In this document: positions 28,685 to 39,399 of the stretch, in pieces | Layout of the letters: each line of letters begins with the position of its first letter | Numbering within the stretch: the first letter of the stretch is position 1 | Assembly (NCBI GenBank): GCA_020744425.1 | Contig: JAGMUV010000018.1 | Location: forward strand, 310,001 to 374,000 | Direction of reading: 5' to 3' | Length of the DNA: 64,000 nucleotides | Source: Dactylonectria macrodidyma | Lineage: Eukaryota; Ascomycota; Sordariomycetes; Hypocreales; Nectriaceae | Made by a program: the position numbers and the translations under genes | Notes under the pieces: model-generated | What the model was told of the DNA's origin: nothing | Databases searched by the model: none | The model's input: only the letters and a program-made list of their open reading frames with translations

Positions 28685-30422
28685 TCAATTGATCTTGTCA
28701 CATTTTTCCATGTCTGCTCTAGTGGCGATTAGTGAATGAACTTTTAGTGTCACCGCTTGAAACTTTGCTTTGTTGATACTCTGCCCATCATCGCCATTTT
28801 CGGAGACGGCTGTTAAAATGGTGTTGTTCTTGGTTCTTCTGTAAGCCGTGAACAATGGGCCTTCAAAAACAGCATTGATCTCCTCAGTGCTCATGTTCGA
28901 GGTTTCTGGCACCACGAAGAAAACGTAGAGGAGCCTCAGAAAACACCAGCCAGCAAAAAATATGAATGCTCCCCATTGATCCATGCTCTTTAGAATCGAC
29001 GGTACGCTGAATTTGATGGCGTAAATGAAGATCCAGTGAAAGGTTTGACTAATGGCGGAGCCCAAGGACCGCAATCTATTAGGCCAGAGCTCACCACCAA
29101 AAACATAGGAGAGGAGGAGCAGGCCTTGAAAAGAAGCTGGTCAGTACAGAATAGACGCGAAGATTAGCTGACAAAGCTCGCTCACCGACGGCGTATCCGA
29201 AAGCGTGGATAAAGACTGCGGCAAGAGCTGCCTCTGACGCGCCTTCACTAACAGGACCCTGTTGATGATACTTAATAAACACGCCAAGGTATGTATGAGA
29301 AAGCATCTGGCAACTGATCCCTATAATCAAAGACTTCCGGCGACCTAGTGTATCGATGAAAAAACATGAGGCAAGGAGGCTAAAGGCCAGTTTTGCAAAG
29401 CCATACATGCCGCTAAGGAACATACTTCGCTTGACGCCGCCACTGATACCGAGGATGCTCATAATAGGCATGAAATAAGATGTGACAGAGTTGGCACCAG
29501 ACATCTGCGCAAGAGCATACGCGACCAAAGTCTGTTGCAAACGTCGCAAATTAGACCCCACGGTGAACAACTCTTTCAGGACGCTGAGTACACTTGAAGA
29601 GCCTCCAGATTCACCTCTTGACTTGGCGATATCAGCCCGAATGTCTCGGATTTCATTTTGAATCCGATCGTGGTCAGGGGGGAGATCTCTAAAAGCGCAC
29701 AAAGCCTCGATGGCTTCGTCGTGGCGATCCTGCATCATGAGCCACTTTGGTGACTCGTAGAGGAAGAACGTCGCACCAGCAGCCAGAACCATGACGATGC
29801 ACGGCACAAACCACACAGTCTGATATTGGAGCCGAATAGGAGGGAGTTGCGAGTAACATGCGTAGACGGTAAAGGTTCCACAGAATAGCCCAAGGCCCAT
29901 GAAGACAACGAACCAGGCCGTTAGGAGACCTCGAATTTCACCAGGCGAGATCTCCACTAGAGACATTGGGCCGATAACGCTGAGGGAACCTATTCCGGAT
30001 CCGCAAATGATGCGGGAGGCATACAAACCTGCTAATCCAGGGGTGAAAATCGCAACCAGCTGCCCGATGATCCAGACGAGGATATAGAGTCGGTAAGACC
30101 AGCGTCGCCCGAGGCGGTCGTTGACGAAAAAGGACAAGGCAGCGCCAATGGCTTGGCCAATGTACACGAGGGAGACGAGGTCCCTGATCTCGTCGGCTTT
30201 AGCCCCAGAGGACACTCCGAAATGTTCCTGAAAGCTAGGGAGGGACGAGATTGTAGAAGATGCGCCCTGATCCCATGCTGCGGGGTGGTCAGCTTTGTTA
30301 AGGTTGTTAAGCCTCAGGTTACTCACTTCCGGGAATGCCACCCAAAGAATAAACCAAGGCGGAAAGAAGTAGCGTGCGGTTGCAGATGATGTTTCGAGGC
30401 GTCTCTCGAATCGCCCTGCCAT
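28685..30422 (-). CDS. MFS sugar-type transporter, three exons
   Basis: Exons 30422-30323, 30277-29186 and 29124-28685 give 543 aa in frame. The first intron is only 45 bp; an alternative donor four bases upstream would break frame. Sugar-porter hallmarks include N-D-R-L-G-R-R-W (loop 2-3), Y-E-S-P-K-W-L at the end of helix 6, D-T-L-G-R-R-K-S (loop 8-9) and V-P-E-T at the end of helix 12, with about 12 hydrophobic segments. It probably imports a sugar, sugar acid or lactose-like substrate at the plasma membrane. Its promoter, shared with the divergent PEX11-like gene, contains two TGCGG-N-CCGCA palindromes. Confidence 0.9.
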
Positions 30423-31056
30423 ACGCGGCCAAAGGGGATTTGAGATGCTTTGTGAGATTCATGTTTGAATGACTGGCACAACTCAACTGACAAGAGTGAT
30501 TTCTGATTAAGGGCTGTGTGTTTCACAGACAACGCTGTTGAAGACAAATCTCGACAGTCGATGCATGGGATCTTGTTGAGTATTTAAGTCTCTTCAGTCA
30601 TCTCTTGTAGATAAGATGCGGAGTGCAAGCCCATTGGGGAACCTTGTGGTGGGCGTTTTTCGCAGACAATCTTCATTATGCGGCATTGCTCCGCAAGCTA
30701 AACTTAACTTGCGGACAATTCCGCAGCGTAGCTCAACGCCGCTACACGTCTTCCTGTGTAGGGTTAGTACTCACGCAGCTAAGCTAAGCAAATCATAGCT
30801 TCTCTGGCACGACCATGGAGAGCTATCTTTAGCTGTTCATGATGAAATTCTTAATTATGCAGGAAACTTATGCTTCCTCTACGAATGATTCCCCGCTCAT
30901 CATTGTCGAAAAGGCTGATTCATTAATTGAGTTCAAACCACACCTCACCCTTCCTGTACAGTCGCCTAGTAGCTTCGTTTCAATTTCTCGTTGAAGACCT
31001 TCATTTGTTAGAGAACCGGACCAAATTGCGAACAGGAATTTCAGCGCCTCGCCAGC
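30423..31056. promoter_or_regulatory. Bidirectional promoter of the MFS and PEX11-like genes
   Basis: 634 bp between divergent starts. It contains palindromes at 30679-30695 (TGCGG-N7-CCGCA) and 30710-30725 (TGCGG-N6-CCGCA), 15 bp apart, plus a single CGCAG half at 30661. Candidate zinc-cluster binding region. Confidence 0.6.
30679..30725. promoter_or_regulatory. Two TGCGG...CCGCA palindromic sites
   Basis: TGCGGCATTGCTCCGCA (30679-30695) and TGCGGACAATTCCGCA (30710-30725) are inverted repeats of extended CGG half-sites. Two further N6 copies lie upstream of the FAD oxidoreductase (34902-34917 and 34982-34997). The spacing and palindromy fit a dimeric Zn2Cys6 regulator; the one encoded at 32180-34482 is the obvious candidate. 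Confidence 0.55.
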
Positions 31057-31849
31057 ATGGCGTTTAACCTTCTTGATCACTCGCGAACCATCGTCAACCT
31101 CATACAATGTCTTGCCACAGCCCTCAGCCGCGACAAACTGCTTCGTCTGACTCAGTTCTTCGCACGCTTCTACGCCTGGTTTCTTTCCCGAAGAAAGTGC
31201 CGCACTCGCAATATTGCTACTTGGAAACTTGTCATGAAGCAGGCTGCTTTGATCCGCAGGCTCTCTCGATTGGGCAATAACATTCAGTATTTCCAAGTTG
31301 CCATACAGACTTTCTTGGCCAAAGATCAAGACCCTGTTCTTCTATACGCCGCTATAGGCCGCCAGTTAGGGCTTGCGGGCTTCCTGACCTGTGATGCCGC
31401 TATTGCCCTCGACACCCTGGATATGTGGAGGCTGAAGAGCACCGAACGTGTCCATATAGAAGCCTCTCGCCTGTGGTCGATCGCAGTGCTGTGCAATATT
31501 ATCGCGGGAGGGTACGAGCTGTGCAAATTGCAGCAACAACAACGAACCGGCGAGAAAGTCGATGCAGTGAGTCGGCATCGGCACATGACCATGTAAGTGC
31601 GTCCTCGGATTACACCCCGCAAACTTCCAGTTTCCCACTGTTTCATCTTCGATTATGATCTAACAAGCCTTATACAGTGAACGAAAATTCAGCCAGCTTC
31701 AGTTATTCTCTGACTTGTGCGACCTAATCATCGCCACCTCACCCTTGCTTATTGTACGCATGAGCGATGGAGTTATTGGCATCTGCGGGATAATTAGTAC
31801 CATCGCTAGCATGTGCATTTCCCAGAAAAACAGATCACAGCTAAATTGA
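31057..31849 (+). CDS. PEX11-family peroxisome proliferation protein, two exons
   Basis: Exons 31057-31592 and 31678-31849 (85-bp intron) give 235 aa, the normal length for PEX11. Family features are the amphipathic N-terminal helix region D-K-L-L-R-L-T-Q-F-F-A-R-F-Y-A-W-F, the R-R-L-S-R-L-G-N block, Y-A-A-I-G-R-Q-L-G-L-A-G-F-L-T-C-D, and the C-terminal L-F-S-D-L-C-D-L-I with D-G-V-I-G-I. PEX11 proteins bind and elongate the peroxisomal membrane before division. The gene is divergent from a transporter and close to an FAD oxidoreductase, unusual company for a peroxin, so it is probably a specialised paralogue induced with that pathway. Confidence 0.85.
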
Positions 31850-32179
31850 TCTTTCTCAATTATGACCTCAGTCCGTGGTCCAGACACTGAGAGCCATGTT
31901 GTCTCAATTGTTTCTTGTCTCTGGAGGATCTCAGAACCGATCAATCGTAATCTCCACGTGAATCCGTTCTTATCTGTTGACATAACACTAGTTAGTGCGG
32001 AAACCTGCCTATGGCCACAAGGCATTAGCGGCTTCTGTCTTGGTCGTAAGTGCGGAGGCCGGACTTTCTTGCTTTGGTCATACGATCCCTTTTCCATTCT
32101 CCATTGTCTAGACGCGTTCTAGTGTTCGAATCTCAGTATCTCCTTGCGCAATTGATTACAAATACCTGTTGGTGAAATT
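31850..32179. promoter_or_regulatory. Intergenic, promoter of a Zn2Cys6 gene
   Basis: 330 bp between the PEX11-like stop and the regulator ATG. No TGCGG palindrome and no ORF of interest were seen. Confidence 0.4.
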
Positions 32180-34482
32180 ATGACGGCGTGCATGCGTTGC
32201 CGGAAGAAAAAGAGGCGATGTGATCAACAACGACCCGTCGGTAATCAGAGCATAGCGAACCTCAGCCATTTGTCCATAATCTGACATTGTTTCTTCAAAA
32301 ATAATAGACCTGTCGCCTGTGTAAGCTTGCCGGGGTTGAGTGTGTCGAATTTGATGCCACGGCTCAACAACTGGTATCGGGAAGGTGGGTTCACGATGCA
32401 CCAAAACACACATATTGTTTTAATTCTTGCTGCATACAGTTACGTCCCCAGCTTTGAACGGCGCATCGCCTACTTGGAATCAAAACTTCAGGAAAACGGG
32501 ATCCAAGATATCGGAATCGAGAGTACCCAGGAGCCCGGTCTGGCACAGTCAACCCACTCGACGCCATCACATCTAGGGTCGGGCACTTCCCCCCTCGACA
32601 ATACCTTGGGCGAGTCTTCGCATTTGACAGATAGTAACCTCGGCTCAGACGGAAGAGCTCTTGTCAACAGGGTTGTGAACTTAGCACGGAGTGCGCCTGA
32701 ACCGCAGCTCACATTTTCTCAAGTCCTCCAAACAGAGCTCCTGCGCTCTACAAGCTCAGCTCCACGAACAAGGCCGGGGACAATGGCTCAAAGCACTTCC
32801 AACATACACATTCCTTCTGATATCTCGGCTATTTTGGACACAAGCACCGTTTACCTTTCACCAGGGGATACTGCTCAGAGTCTTATCAAGGCTTATTTCC
32901 AACACACAAGCCTCAATCTACCATTGCTACACGAGCCCACACTAAAGCAGATGCTAGACGTCGTCTATCAAATGCCTCGAGCCACGAATTTTTCTGGCCC
33001 TGACACTGACACTGAGTCGAGGATCGCTGCATTTTTCGTTCTCGAAGTCTTTGCCGTAGCACTCCTTAAGATGCAGAAGCAAGACCCGTCCAAGATATCA
33101 ACAGCCTTAGCTGACCGATATCACAAAATGGCCCTTGATGCACTGAATATGGCCTCATTCTCGAATGACGTTAGAGGAGTTCAGGCGCTCCTCCTTATCG
33201 CACAGTATTCCTACTACCACCCTAATTTCTGGGCGGCCTGGAGAACCGTCGGTGCGGCTCTTCGCCTTGCAGTAGAGCTCGGGTTGCATCAGGGCGTCTC
33301 CAGTGGGACGAATGCTCTTGAGATCGATACCAAGAGGAGAACTTTCTGGACCGCCTACTCCATGGACCGCAATCTCTCTGTAGCCATGTCAATGCCGCTG
33401 TGTCTATCAGATGGGGCCACCTCGGCTCAGGTACGTGATTCTAACTCTGAGGAATATGACTGACCTCTTCTAGTTTCCCAGCGACGTGGCAGATCAGGTT
33501 ATTACTCCCGATGGAATCATCTCAACGGAGCCAGATGCCATATCAGAATCGAAGCGTATCGCGGTACACATGTTTCGATACAGGCAAATCCAATCCGAGT
33601 TACGATCCATGCTGTGGGAGAGGCGATCACCCTACGCCCAGGTCAACTTTGGAGAGTGGCAGCAGCACATGCGCGTTCGTATCGACAATTGGTATGACAG
33701 CATCCCCCTTGGCGATAGGCTTGGTAATTTCGAGAGAGGCATTTTGCAGACTTTCGAAGTTACGCACAGCACGGCCCTATTCCAATTATACCGTCCCACT
33801 CTTAACAATTCAGCGCCAGCTAGACAGGAAGCCGTGGCCATGTCTCAGGCTGCGGCCAAGATGATACAATTGTACCACCGATTTTTTCGACAGCAAAAAT
33901 TAACCATCTACTGGCAATCCATAGAAAACATCTTCTCCGCAGGCACAGCTCTCATGTTGGCCTACACTCAATTTTCGGAGGTGCGAGATGTTATCACTTT
34001 TCGAAGTCTGGAGACACTCATCCACACGTGCTCGTCGCTTCTATGGGGCTTGGTAGAGCGATTCCCCTCATTCCAGGGAAAGCGTGAGGCCTTTGACATT
34101 TCCGCCGCGAGGGTTCTGGAGGATCTAAACTCCGGTTCTTCAGGGACTGTTAGTTCTGAACGTCTGATGCTCCCTAAGAACTCTGACGCAAACGAGCAAA
34201 ATAGCTGCGGTTTCACAGCTCAGTCTGAATATAGCTTCTCATTGCTATCATTTGGCCAGACTCCGTTTCCTGAAGGAGGTGAGTAAGTACATCCACTACA
34301 TTTTTCCCTTCTACGTTCCTATGGCTAACGAACAACGATAAAGTAACCAATCATGGTTTCAATTCTTGACTCCAGACGACTTTACTCTTCACTCGGATGG
34401 AGAGCCGCTATTATTTCAGGATCTCGATATCTCGGCTTTCCTTGGTAATGGCCCACCAACTGAAAATAATACAAGCTCATAA
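32180..34482 (+). CDS. Zn(II)2Cys6 transcription factor with fungal-specific TF domain, five exons
   Basis: Exons 32180-32236, 32308-32384, 32440-33430, 33474-34282 and 34344-34482 give 690 aa in frame. The zinc cluster A-C-M-R-C-R-K-K-K-R-R-C followed by C-R-L-C-K-L-A-G-V-E-C has the classic C-x2-C-x6-C-x6-C-x2-C-x6-C spacing only if the first intron starts at the weak donor GTCGGT (32237). The better-looking GTAATC three bases later gives a frameshift. A coiled-coil-like F-E-R-R-I-A-Y-L-E-S-K-L follows, then the fungal TF domain with A-L-L-L-I-A-Q-Y-S-Y and R-L-A-V-E-L-G-L-H and K-R-R-T-F-W-T-A-Y-S-M-D-R. It sits between PEX11/MFS and the FAD oxidoreductase and likely regulates them through the TGCGG palindromes. 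Confidence 0.85.
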
Positions 34483-35187
34483 AGACAACTCCGCAAAACT
34501 AGGGGTACAAGATCGGTGTCTCGGCTATGGATCACCTAGCTAGTCCCAAGCGGAGTCGCTCACTTATTCATGACATCCAACGTTCAAATCTATCCCCATG
34601 TTGTGAGATATTGTATGTCGGTGGAATTACTGGTTACTCATGGCGACTTTGAACCTGCAACTAGGTTAATCGTACTGGAAGTCTGGACATGTAGCGCCTC
34701 AGGGGCCAGGAATTTTGCCAAGGCCTGTCGAAAGTGTGGGCTCAAAGTCGAATCTGGCTCCCGACACCGCCTAGATCACTATTGAGATCCCCTGTTCCCT
34801 AGAATGAATCACTTGACAGCTCACACAGTTTGTCTGCGGAGAGACCCGCCCGCTCTTTCTGACGTGCTAGATAGACTGGCAAGACAAACCAACATTTTGT
34901 ATGCGGAAATTGCCGCACCATCAGTTTGTTAGCCAAAATGCGGGGCAGAGGTTCTGGTAGCGGTTTTCGCCGCAAGTGTGTTGCGGGCAAATCCGCAGCT
35001 TGTGTATATCTTTACTGGAGACGCTATGCTTTTCCGATGTTCTTGAGGTTTTTATTAATGTTAAATATTCAAACCATTCTGGGCTCCTAATCATTATGAT
35101 ACCTTACTATAATTCTCATTCACAATCGTTATCTAAATCACCTCTCCATCACCAGCCCGCGTTTTTGAGGTCTCATCTCGCCTGAAC
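34483..35187. promoter_or_regulatory. Promoter region of the FAD oxidoreductase with TGCGG palindromes
   Basis: 705 bp without a credible ORF. Palindromes TGCGGAAATTGCCGCA (34902-34917) and TGCGGGCAAATCCGCA (34982-34997) lie 271 and 191 bp before the ATG, and single half-sites lie between them. Confidence 0.55.
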
Positions 35188-36714
35188 ATGTATCCTTCAC
35201 TCCCTGTCCCAGGATCGACTTTGTCGCATTGGCACCGTACAACACGATCGTTCCCTCACCTAAACGCCAATCTCTTCGCCGAGGTCCCAGCTTCAACCAA
35301 GTATCTGATCATCGGCTCCGGTATATCTGGCGCCTTGACTGCCTGGGAGCTTATCAACCATGGCGTGGAGGGTAAAGACGTCCTAATTCTCGAAGCCAGA
35401 GAAGCCGTTTCAGGTGCAACTGGGAGAAACGCGGGACACGTTCGACCAGGTTTGTGGGCCTAGCCTGTTCTTGACTTTTCATCTGCTCGGTTCTGCTTAG
35501 TTCTGCTCAGAGGACAGTGCGCCTGGGTCTAACATTCTGACATTAGATGCTTTCCGCGGCTTCCCGCATTTCTCCTCTATTCACGGCCCTGAGCAGGCCA
35601 AACTAATCATTGAAAACGAGAAACTCGTGTTGCAAAATGTCAAAGACTTTGTTGAGTCTCAGAAGGTCGACTGTGACTTCAACTATACGACAACTTTCGA
35701 GGTCTGCTTTGACAAAGCACACGCCGATCACTTGGCAAAATCTTTGGCTGAATTCCGCGATGCTGGTGGCGATATCTCTCACATCAAATTCTACGAAGAC
35801 GAGCAAGCAAAATCAAGGACCAGAGTTCCTGGCGCAGTCTGTGCGTATGAGTGGCCTGCTGCATCGAACCACCCTGGTAAGCTGTGCCAGTGGGTTCTGA
35901 ATGACTTTATTCAGAAGGGAGGAAAGCTGTGGACGCACTGTCCAGCAACCGAAATCTCGAAACTCCAGGGCTCAGGTAGCATGCGATGGGAGACGCAGAC
36001 TCCCCGTGGAATCATCGCCTCAGAGACCATTATCCACTGCACCAATGCATATGCCGCGTTCCTCCTTCCGGAACTTTCTGGTATCATCACACCACGACGA
36101 GCCCAGGGTCACTCTTATATCCCTCCCGCTTCTTTATCGGGTCATAACACGCTGAAAAGCACCATGTCATTGCGTTATGGGCACAAACATTACTTTTCGG
36201 TTAACCAGTTGAAGGATGGCACTGTTATTCTTGGAGGCCAGGCGACAAGAAGTGATGCCGACTGGACTCCAAACTTCTTCAAAGACAGAGTCAGCTTCGA
36301 CGACACCAAACACAACGCACAAATCAGGGAGAGCAGCATCGCAGAGTTTTCAAAGCTAGCTTCTATATCGCCATCAACGTCCCCCAACCGACCCGGGGAA
36401 GGGTTTTCCCATGTCTGGACCGGAATTGTCGGAGAGACACCAGACGCTGTGCCTTTCATTGGTCCCATCGACGGGTTGGATGGGCAGTGGATCTGTGCAG
36501 GTTTCAACGGCCATGGTGAGTAATCTTCTTCAAATTGTTTGCATCCAAATCCGGTGATTGATTGATAATAGGCATGGCACGCATCTTTCAATGTGCTCCC
36601 GGGCTGGTAAAACTCATCACCGGCAGTTCCTGGACTGAAACACGCCTTCCCGAATGTTTCCAGTTTAGTAAGGAGAGGCTTGATCGGGTGTCCAGACTGA
36701 ATTCCAAGGTTTAG
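35188..36714 (+). CDS. DAO-family FAD-dependent oxidoreductase (amine/amino-acid oxidase-like), three exons
   Basis: Exons 35188-35449, 35547-36515 and 36572-36714 (introns 97 and 56 bp) give 457 aa in frame. The dinucleotide-binding motif is Y-L-I-I-G-S-G-I-S-G (39-48), followed by E-A-R-E-A-V-S-G-A-T-G-R-N-A-G-H as in DadA/PuuB-type oxidases. The C-terminal G-I-V-G-E-T-P-D-A-V-P-F-I-G-P and C-A-G-F-N-G-H-G-M blocks contact FAD. Such enzymes oxidise secondary amines, amino acids or gamma-glutamyl-polyamines with release of H2O2. The C-terminal tripeptide is SKV, close to but not matching the canonical PTS1 [SAC][KRH][LM]. Its promoter shares palindromes with the MFS/PEX11 promoter. Confidence 0.88.
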
Positions 36715-37848
36715 AGACGCATGCAGGCTTTTAGTGAGTTGTGATGTTGCTACTCAGGAAGATAGACGTCTTAAGGCTTCAAATATACCATAGGGAAGGG
36801 GGGTACTTTTACTATCAACCAGGCGCTATCGAACAGGGCGCTGAAATTAACTTATCAAACATAGGTCCCCCGTATTGATCCACAGTATTCTACATCAGGG
36901 TAAAATTCATGCATTAGCATCTCAGATGTAGTAGCCTGTGAGTCGTATTTGTTGAAAATATTCTGATCCAACATTCTCCCAGAGATCCTGGGGTGTGGAT
37001 TATCCGTTTCGGATAAGTATCTCCTCGTACGGGTTGTTTGGGTGCCAGCTGGACAGCCCCGCTCGCGTAACTACCCTACATCTCAATGATTGAGCTGGGG
37101 GGTTGGTTTCGTAGTTGACTTGTTCAAAAGTGCCAGGTTTACTAAGCCATTCCATATATACAAAGACTAGACACATGTAACTTGGTGAATCCCCGATATT
37201 AATTTTTACGAATAGCTGGGCTTGATTGCGATTCTGTGGCACGCGACTACAACACAAGACAATTCTTATATTGGGACCCAGCGAGACAAGTGCCGAGCTG
37301 CGGGGTTCGTCCACAGTTACTTTTCTTCGATTGTTACTCCGAGTTGAAATCCGCGGTATCGGTTTTCCGGGAGGTACGAAGCTGACGACATCCTATGCAC
37401 TATCTAGATATGGGCAAAACACATGAATCCAATCCAGTCCAGGCTTTTGGCCTAGACCAAGTCATGGAAAGTTGACGTTCCCCATCTCCATGAGTCGTGA
37501 GCGAGCTTGCCGCGGCTAGTCCCCCTTTATAGCGCATTATGACCCGCACTACGCCACTTTGAAGCATCGAATTCAACCCCGCTGAGGCCGCAACGTAGAC
37601 CATTTCACCCTATGATAGTCTGTCCTGAGACATCTTGGCATCGTTTAGTGAGCTTAACAGACCGGACTAAGAGGTGGAGCTGAAAAGACGTGGTCCGGGG
37701 AAACGAGGGGCTTGCCAACGAGCCGATATTCATCTTCACAAGCCCGAGGTAAGGTCTCGCAGGCATAAATACCTTATTTCTTCTATCACTTTCGCAACAC
37801 AGGCCTCATTATCTCAATCAGTCCTACAGAGATACCTTCAAATCCGTA
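36715..37848. other. Intergenic, no gene supported
   Basis: 1.1 kb between the FAD oxidoreductase and the SDR. Short ORFs are present but have no recognisable domains. No TGCGG-N6-CCGCA palindrome was found, so the SDR is not linked to that putative regulon by this criterion. Confidence 0.5.
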
Positions 37849-38862
37849 ATGTCATCCCCACAGGTCGCTCTCATCACTGGGGGGGCCTCTGGCCTAGGTC
37901 TCGCCGTGGCGCAGGCATACGGCGCGAAGGGCTGGACCGTTCACATTGTCGACTTCAACAAAGAGACAGGCGAAGCCGCTGCCAAGGCTATCCCGAACGC
38001 CAAGTTCCATGCCACCGACGTGTCGTCGTGGGAGTCAGTCTCAAGCGCCTTTGCTGCCGCCTTCAAGGATGCTGGCCGGCTCGACTTTGTCTTTGCTAAC
38101 GCAGGCATCGTGGAGAAGAATAACTTTTATGAGACGCCTGACAGTGACGAAGCGCCATTGCAGCCAAACATGAAGCCTATGGATGTCAACTTGTATGGTG
38201 TGGTCAACCAAAGCTATTTGGCGCTTCACTACTTTCGACGGAGCCCTCACAAGGGCAAGGGAGCAGCGCTGGTGATTACCGGCAGCTCAAGCAGTTTGGT
38301 AAGTGATTTGCAATTCGATCGAAGCGATATTGATGACAGATGGTGCGACTTTGGCCCATCTTGATGCTAGCCACGCTTCTGTGTATGCTGAACGTTCCCT
38401 TGCTAACCATCAACAAACTGCTAGTACCCTATGCAATTTGGTCCCGTATACGCCGCAGCCAAGGCTGGTGTGCTCAACTTTGTGCGATCCATTGCCTTTC
38501 CATACCACTTCCAAGATGGCATCCGCGTCAACTGCATTCTCCCAGGCGGCGTCAAAACCAACATCCTGACGACCGAGGAGTGGAAGACAATGGACGAGGC
38601 TCACTTCACGCCAATATCAACCATTGTATCCACCGTCGAGGCGCTGCAAAAGGGTGGCGAGCTCAAGGATGCCTGGGATAAGGTCGTGCCAGCGGGTAGC
38701 GATTACGGGCTCGCGGCTGAAGTCAGCGGTGACAACTTCTACTTCCGCGGCATTCCGGACTTTTGCGATGAAAAGATGACCAACGTCATGGCTGCGACTA
38801 GCATGGAGAATCATGCCGCTCGGTTGGCTGAGGAGAAAGCCAAGTCGAATGGTTCTGCCTGA
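37849..38862 (+). CDS. Short-chain dehydrogenase/reductase, two exons
   Basis: Exons 37849-38298 and 38425-38862 (126-bp intron) give 295 aa. Classical SDR features are the cofactor motif T-G-G-A-S-G-L-G (10-17), Asp after strand 2 (V-D-F), which favours NAD(H), N-A-G in A-N-A-G-I, the catalytic serine region T-G-S-S-S-S-L and Y-A-A-A-K (159-163), then V-N-C-I-L-P-G-G-V. The sequence resembles 15-hydroxyprostaglandin-dehydrogenase-like fungal SDRs in length and motifs, but the substrate is unknown. An orphan oxidoreductase or a further member of the adjacent catabolic group are both possible. Confidence 0.9.
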
Positions 38863-39399
38863 GTTTTTCATGAGGAGAAAGAGTTGAGGTGAATGTTTAC
38901 GCTGTAGGAGTGGCATTTGTTAGGTTTCGGATTTTGAAATGACCTTGCCACACCATTCAGTGTGAGGCAAATGTTGGGGGGAAATTGAGCGTCGGACTTG
39001 ACTTCACTAATCCTCTCAAGCGTGCTGATATTGACCAGTCTGGTTTGTCCAGTGATTGACGGGATGGTCTGATCATAGTTCACTTGTGTTGTCATGGTTT
39101 CCGACATTGAGAGTTTGTCTCACCAATTTCGAGCGAACCGCGGTAGCTAAATTCAAGATGAGTTTAAACCTAGACTCAGAATCAAGCCTTTTTGCGTCTC
39201 ATTAATGAACGAGATGAATATGCTTTCTGTCTTACTTGAGAGCTGGTGAGATGACTAAGCCACCGAGTTTCTGCCGAAGCCCGACCACCGAGCAAGCTGT
39301 CTGGTCCAGTGTGCGCTTCATTAAATTATCACTCCATTTTCATGATGACTTCGCCCCGCCCTCGTCTCGCACAAGAACCTGTCAGACCCCCGCCTCGAA
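38863..39399. other. Intergenic, no gene supported
   Basis: 537 bp holding the SDR 3' end and the promoter of the HET gene. No ORF or repeat of note. Confidence 0.5.

Noticed and set aside
30868..31329. Minus-strand 153-codon ORF opposite the PEX11-like gene
   Set aside because: It overlaps a well-supported PEX11 reading frame on the other strand and lacks recognisable features.
36650..36714. PTS1 peroxisomal signal at the FAD oxidoreductase C-terminus
   Set aside because: The terminal tripeptide is SKV, outside the usual [SAC][KRH][LM] consensus; it is noted only as PTS1-like.
36715..37848. Extension of the TGCGG palindrome regulon to the SDR gene
   Set aside because: Only isolated CCGCA or CCGCGG sequences are present; no paired TGCGG-N6-CCGCA palindrome was found.
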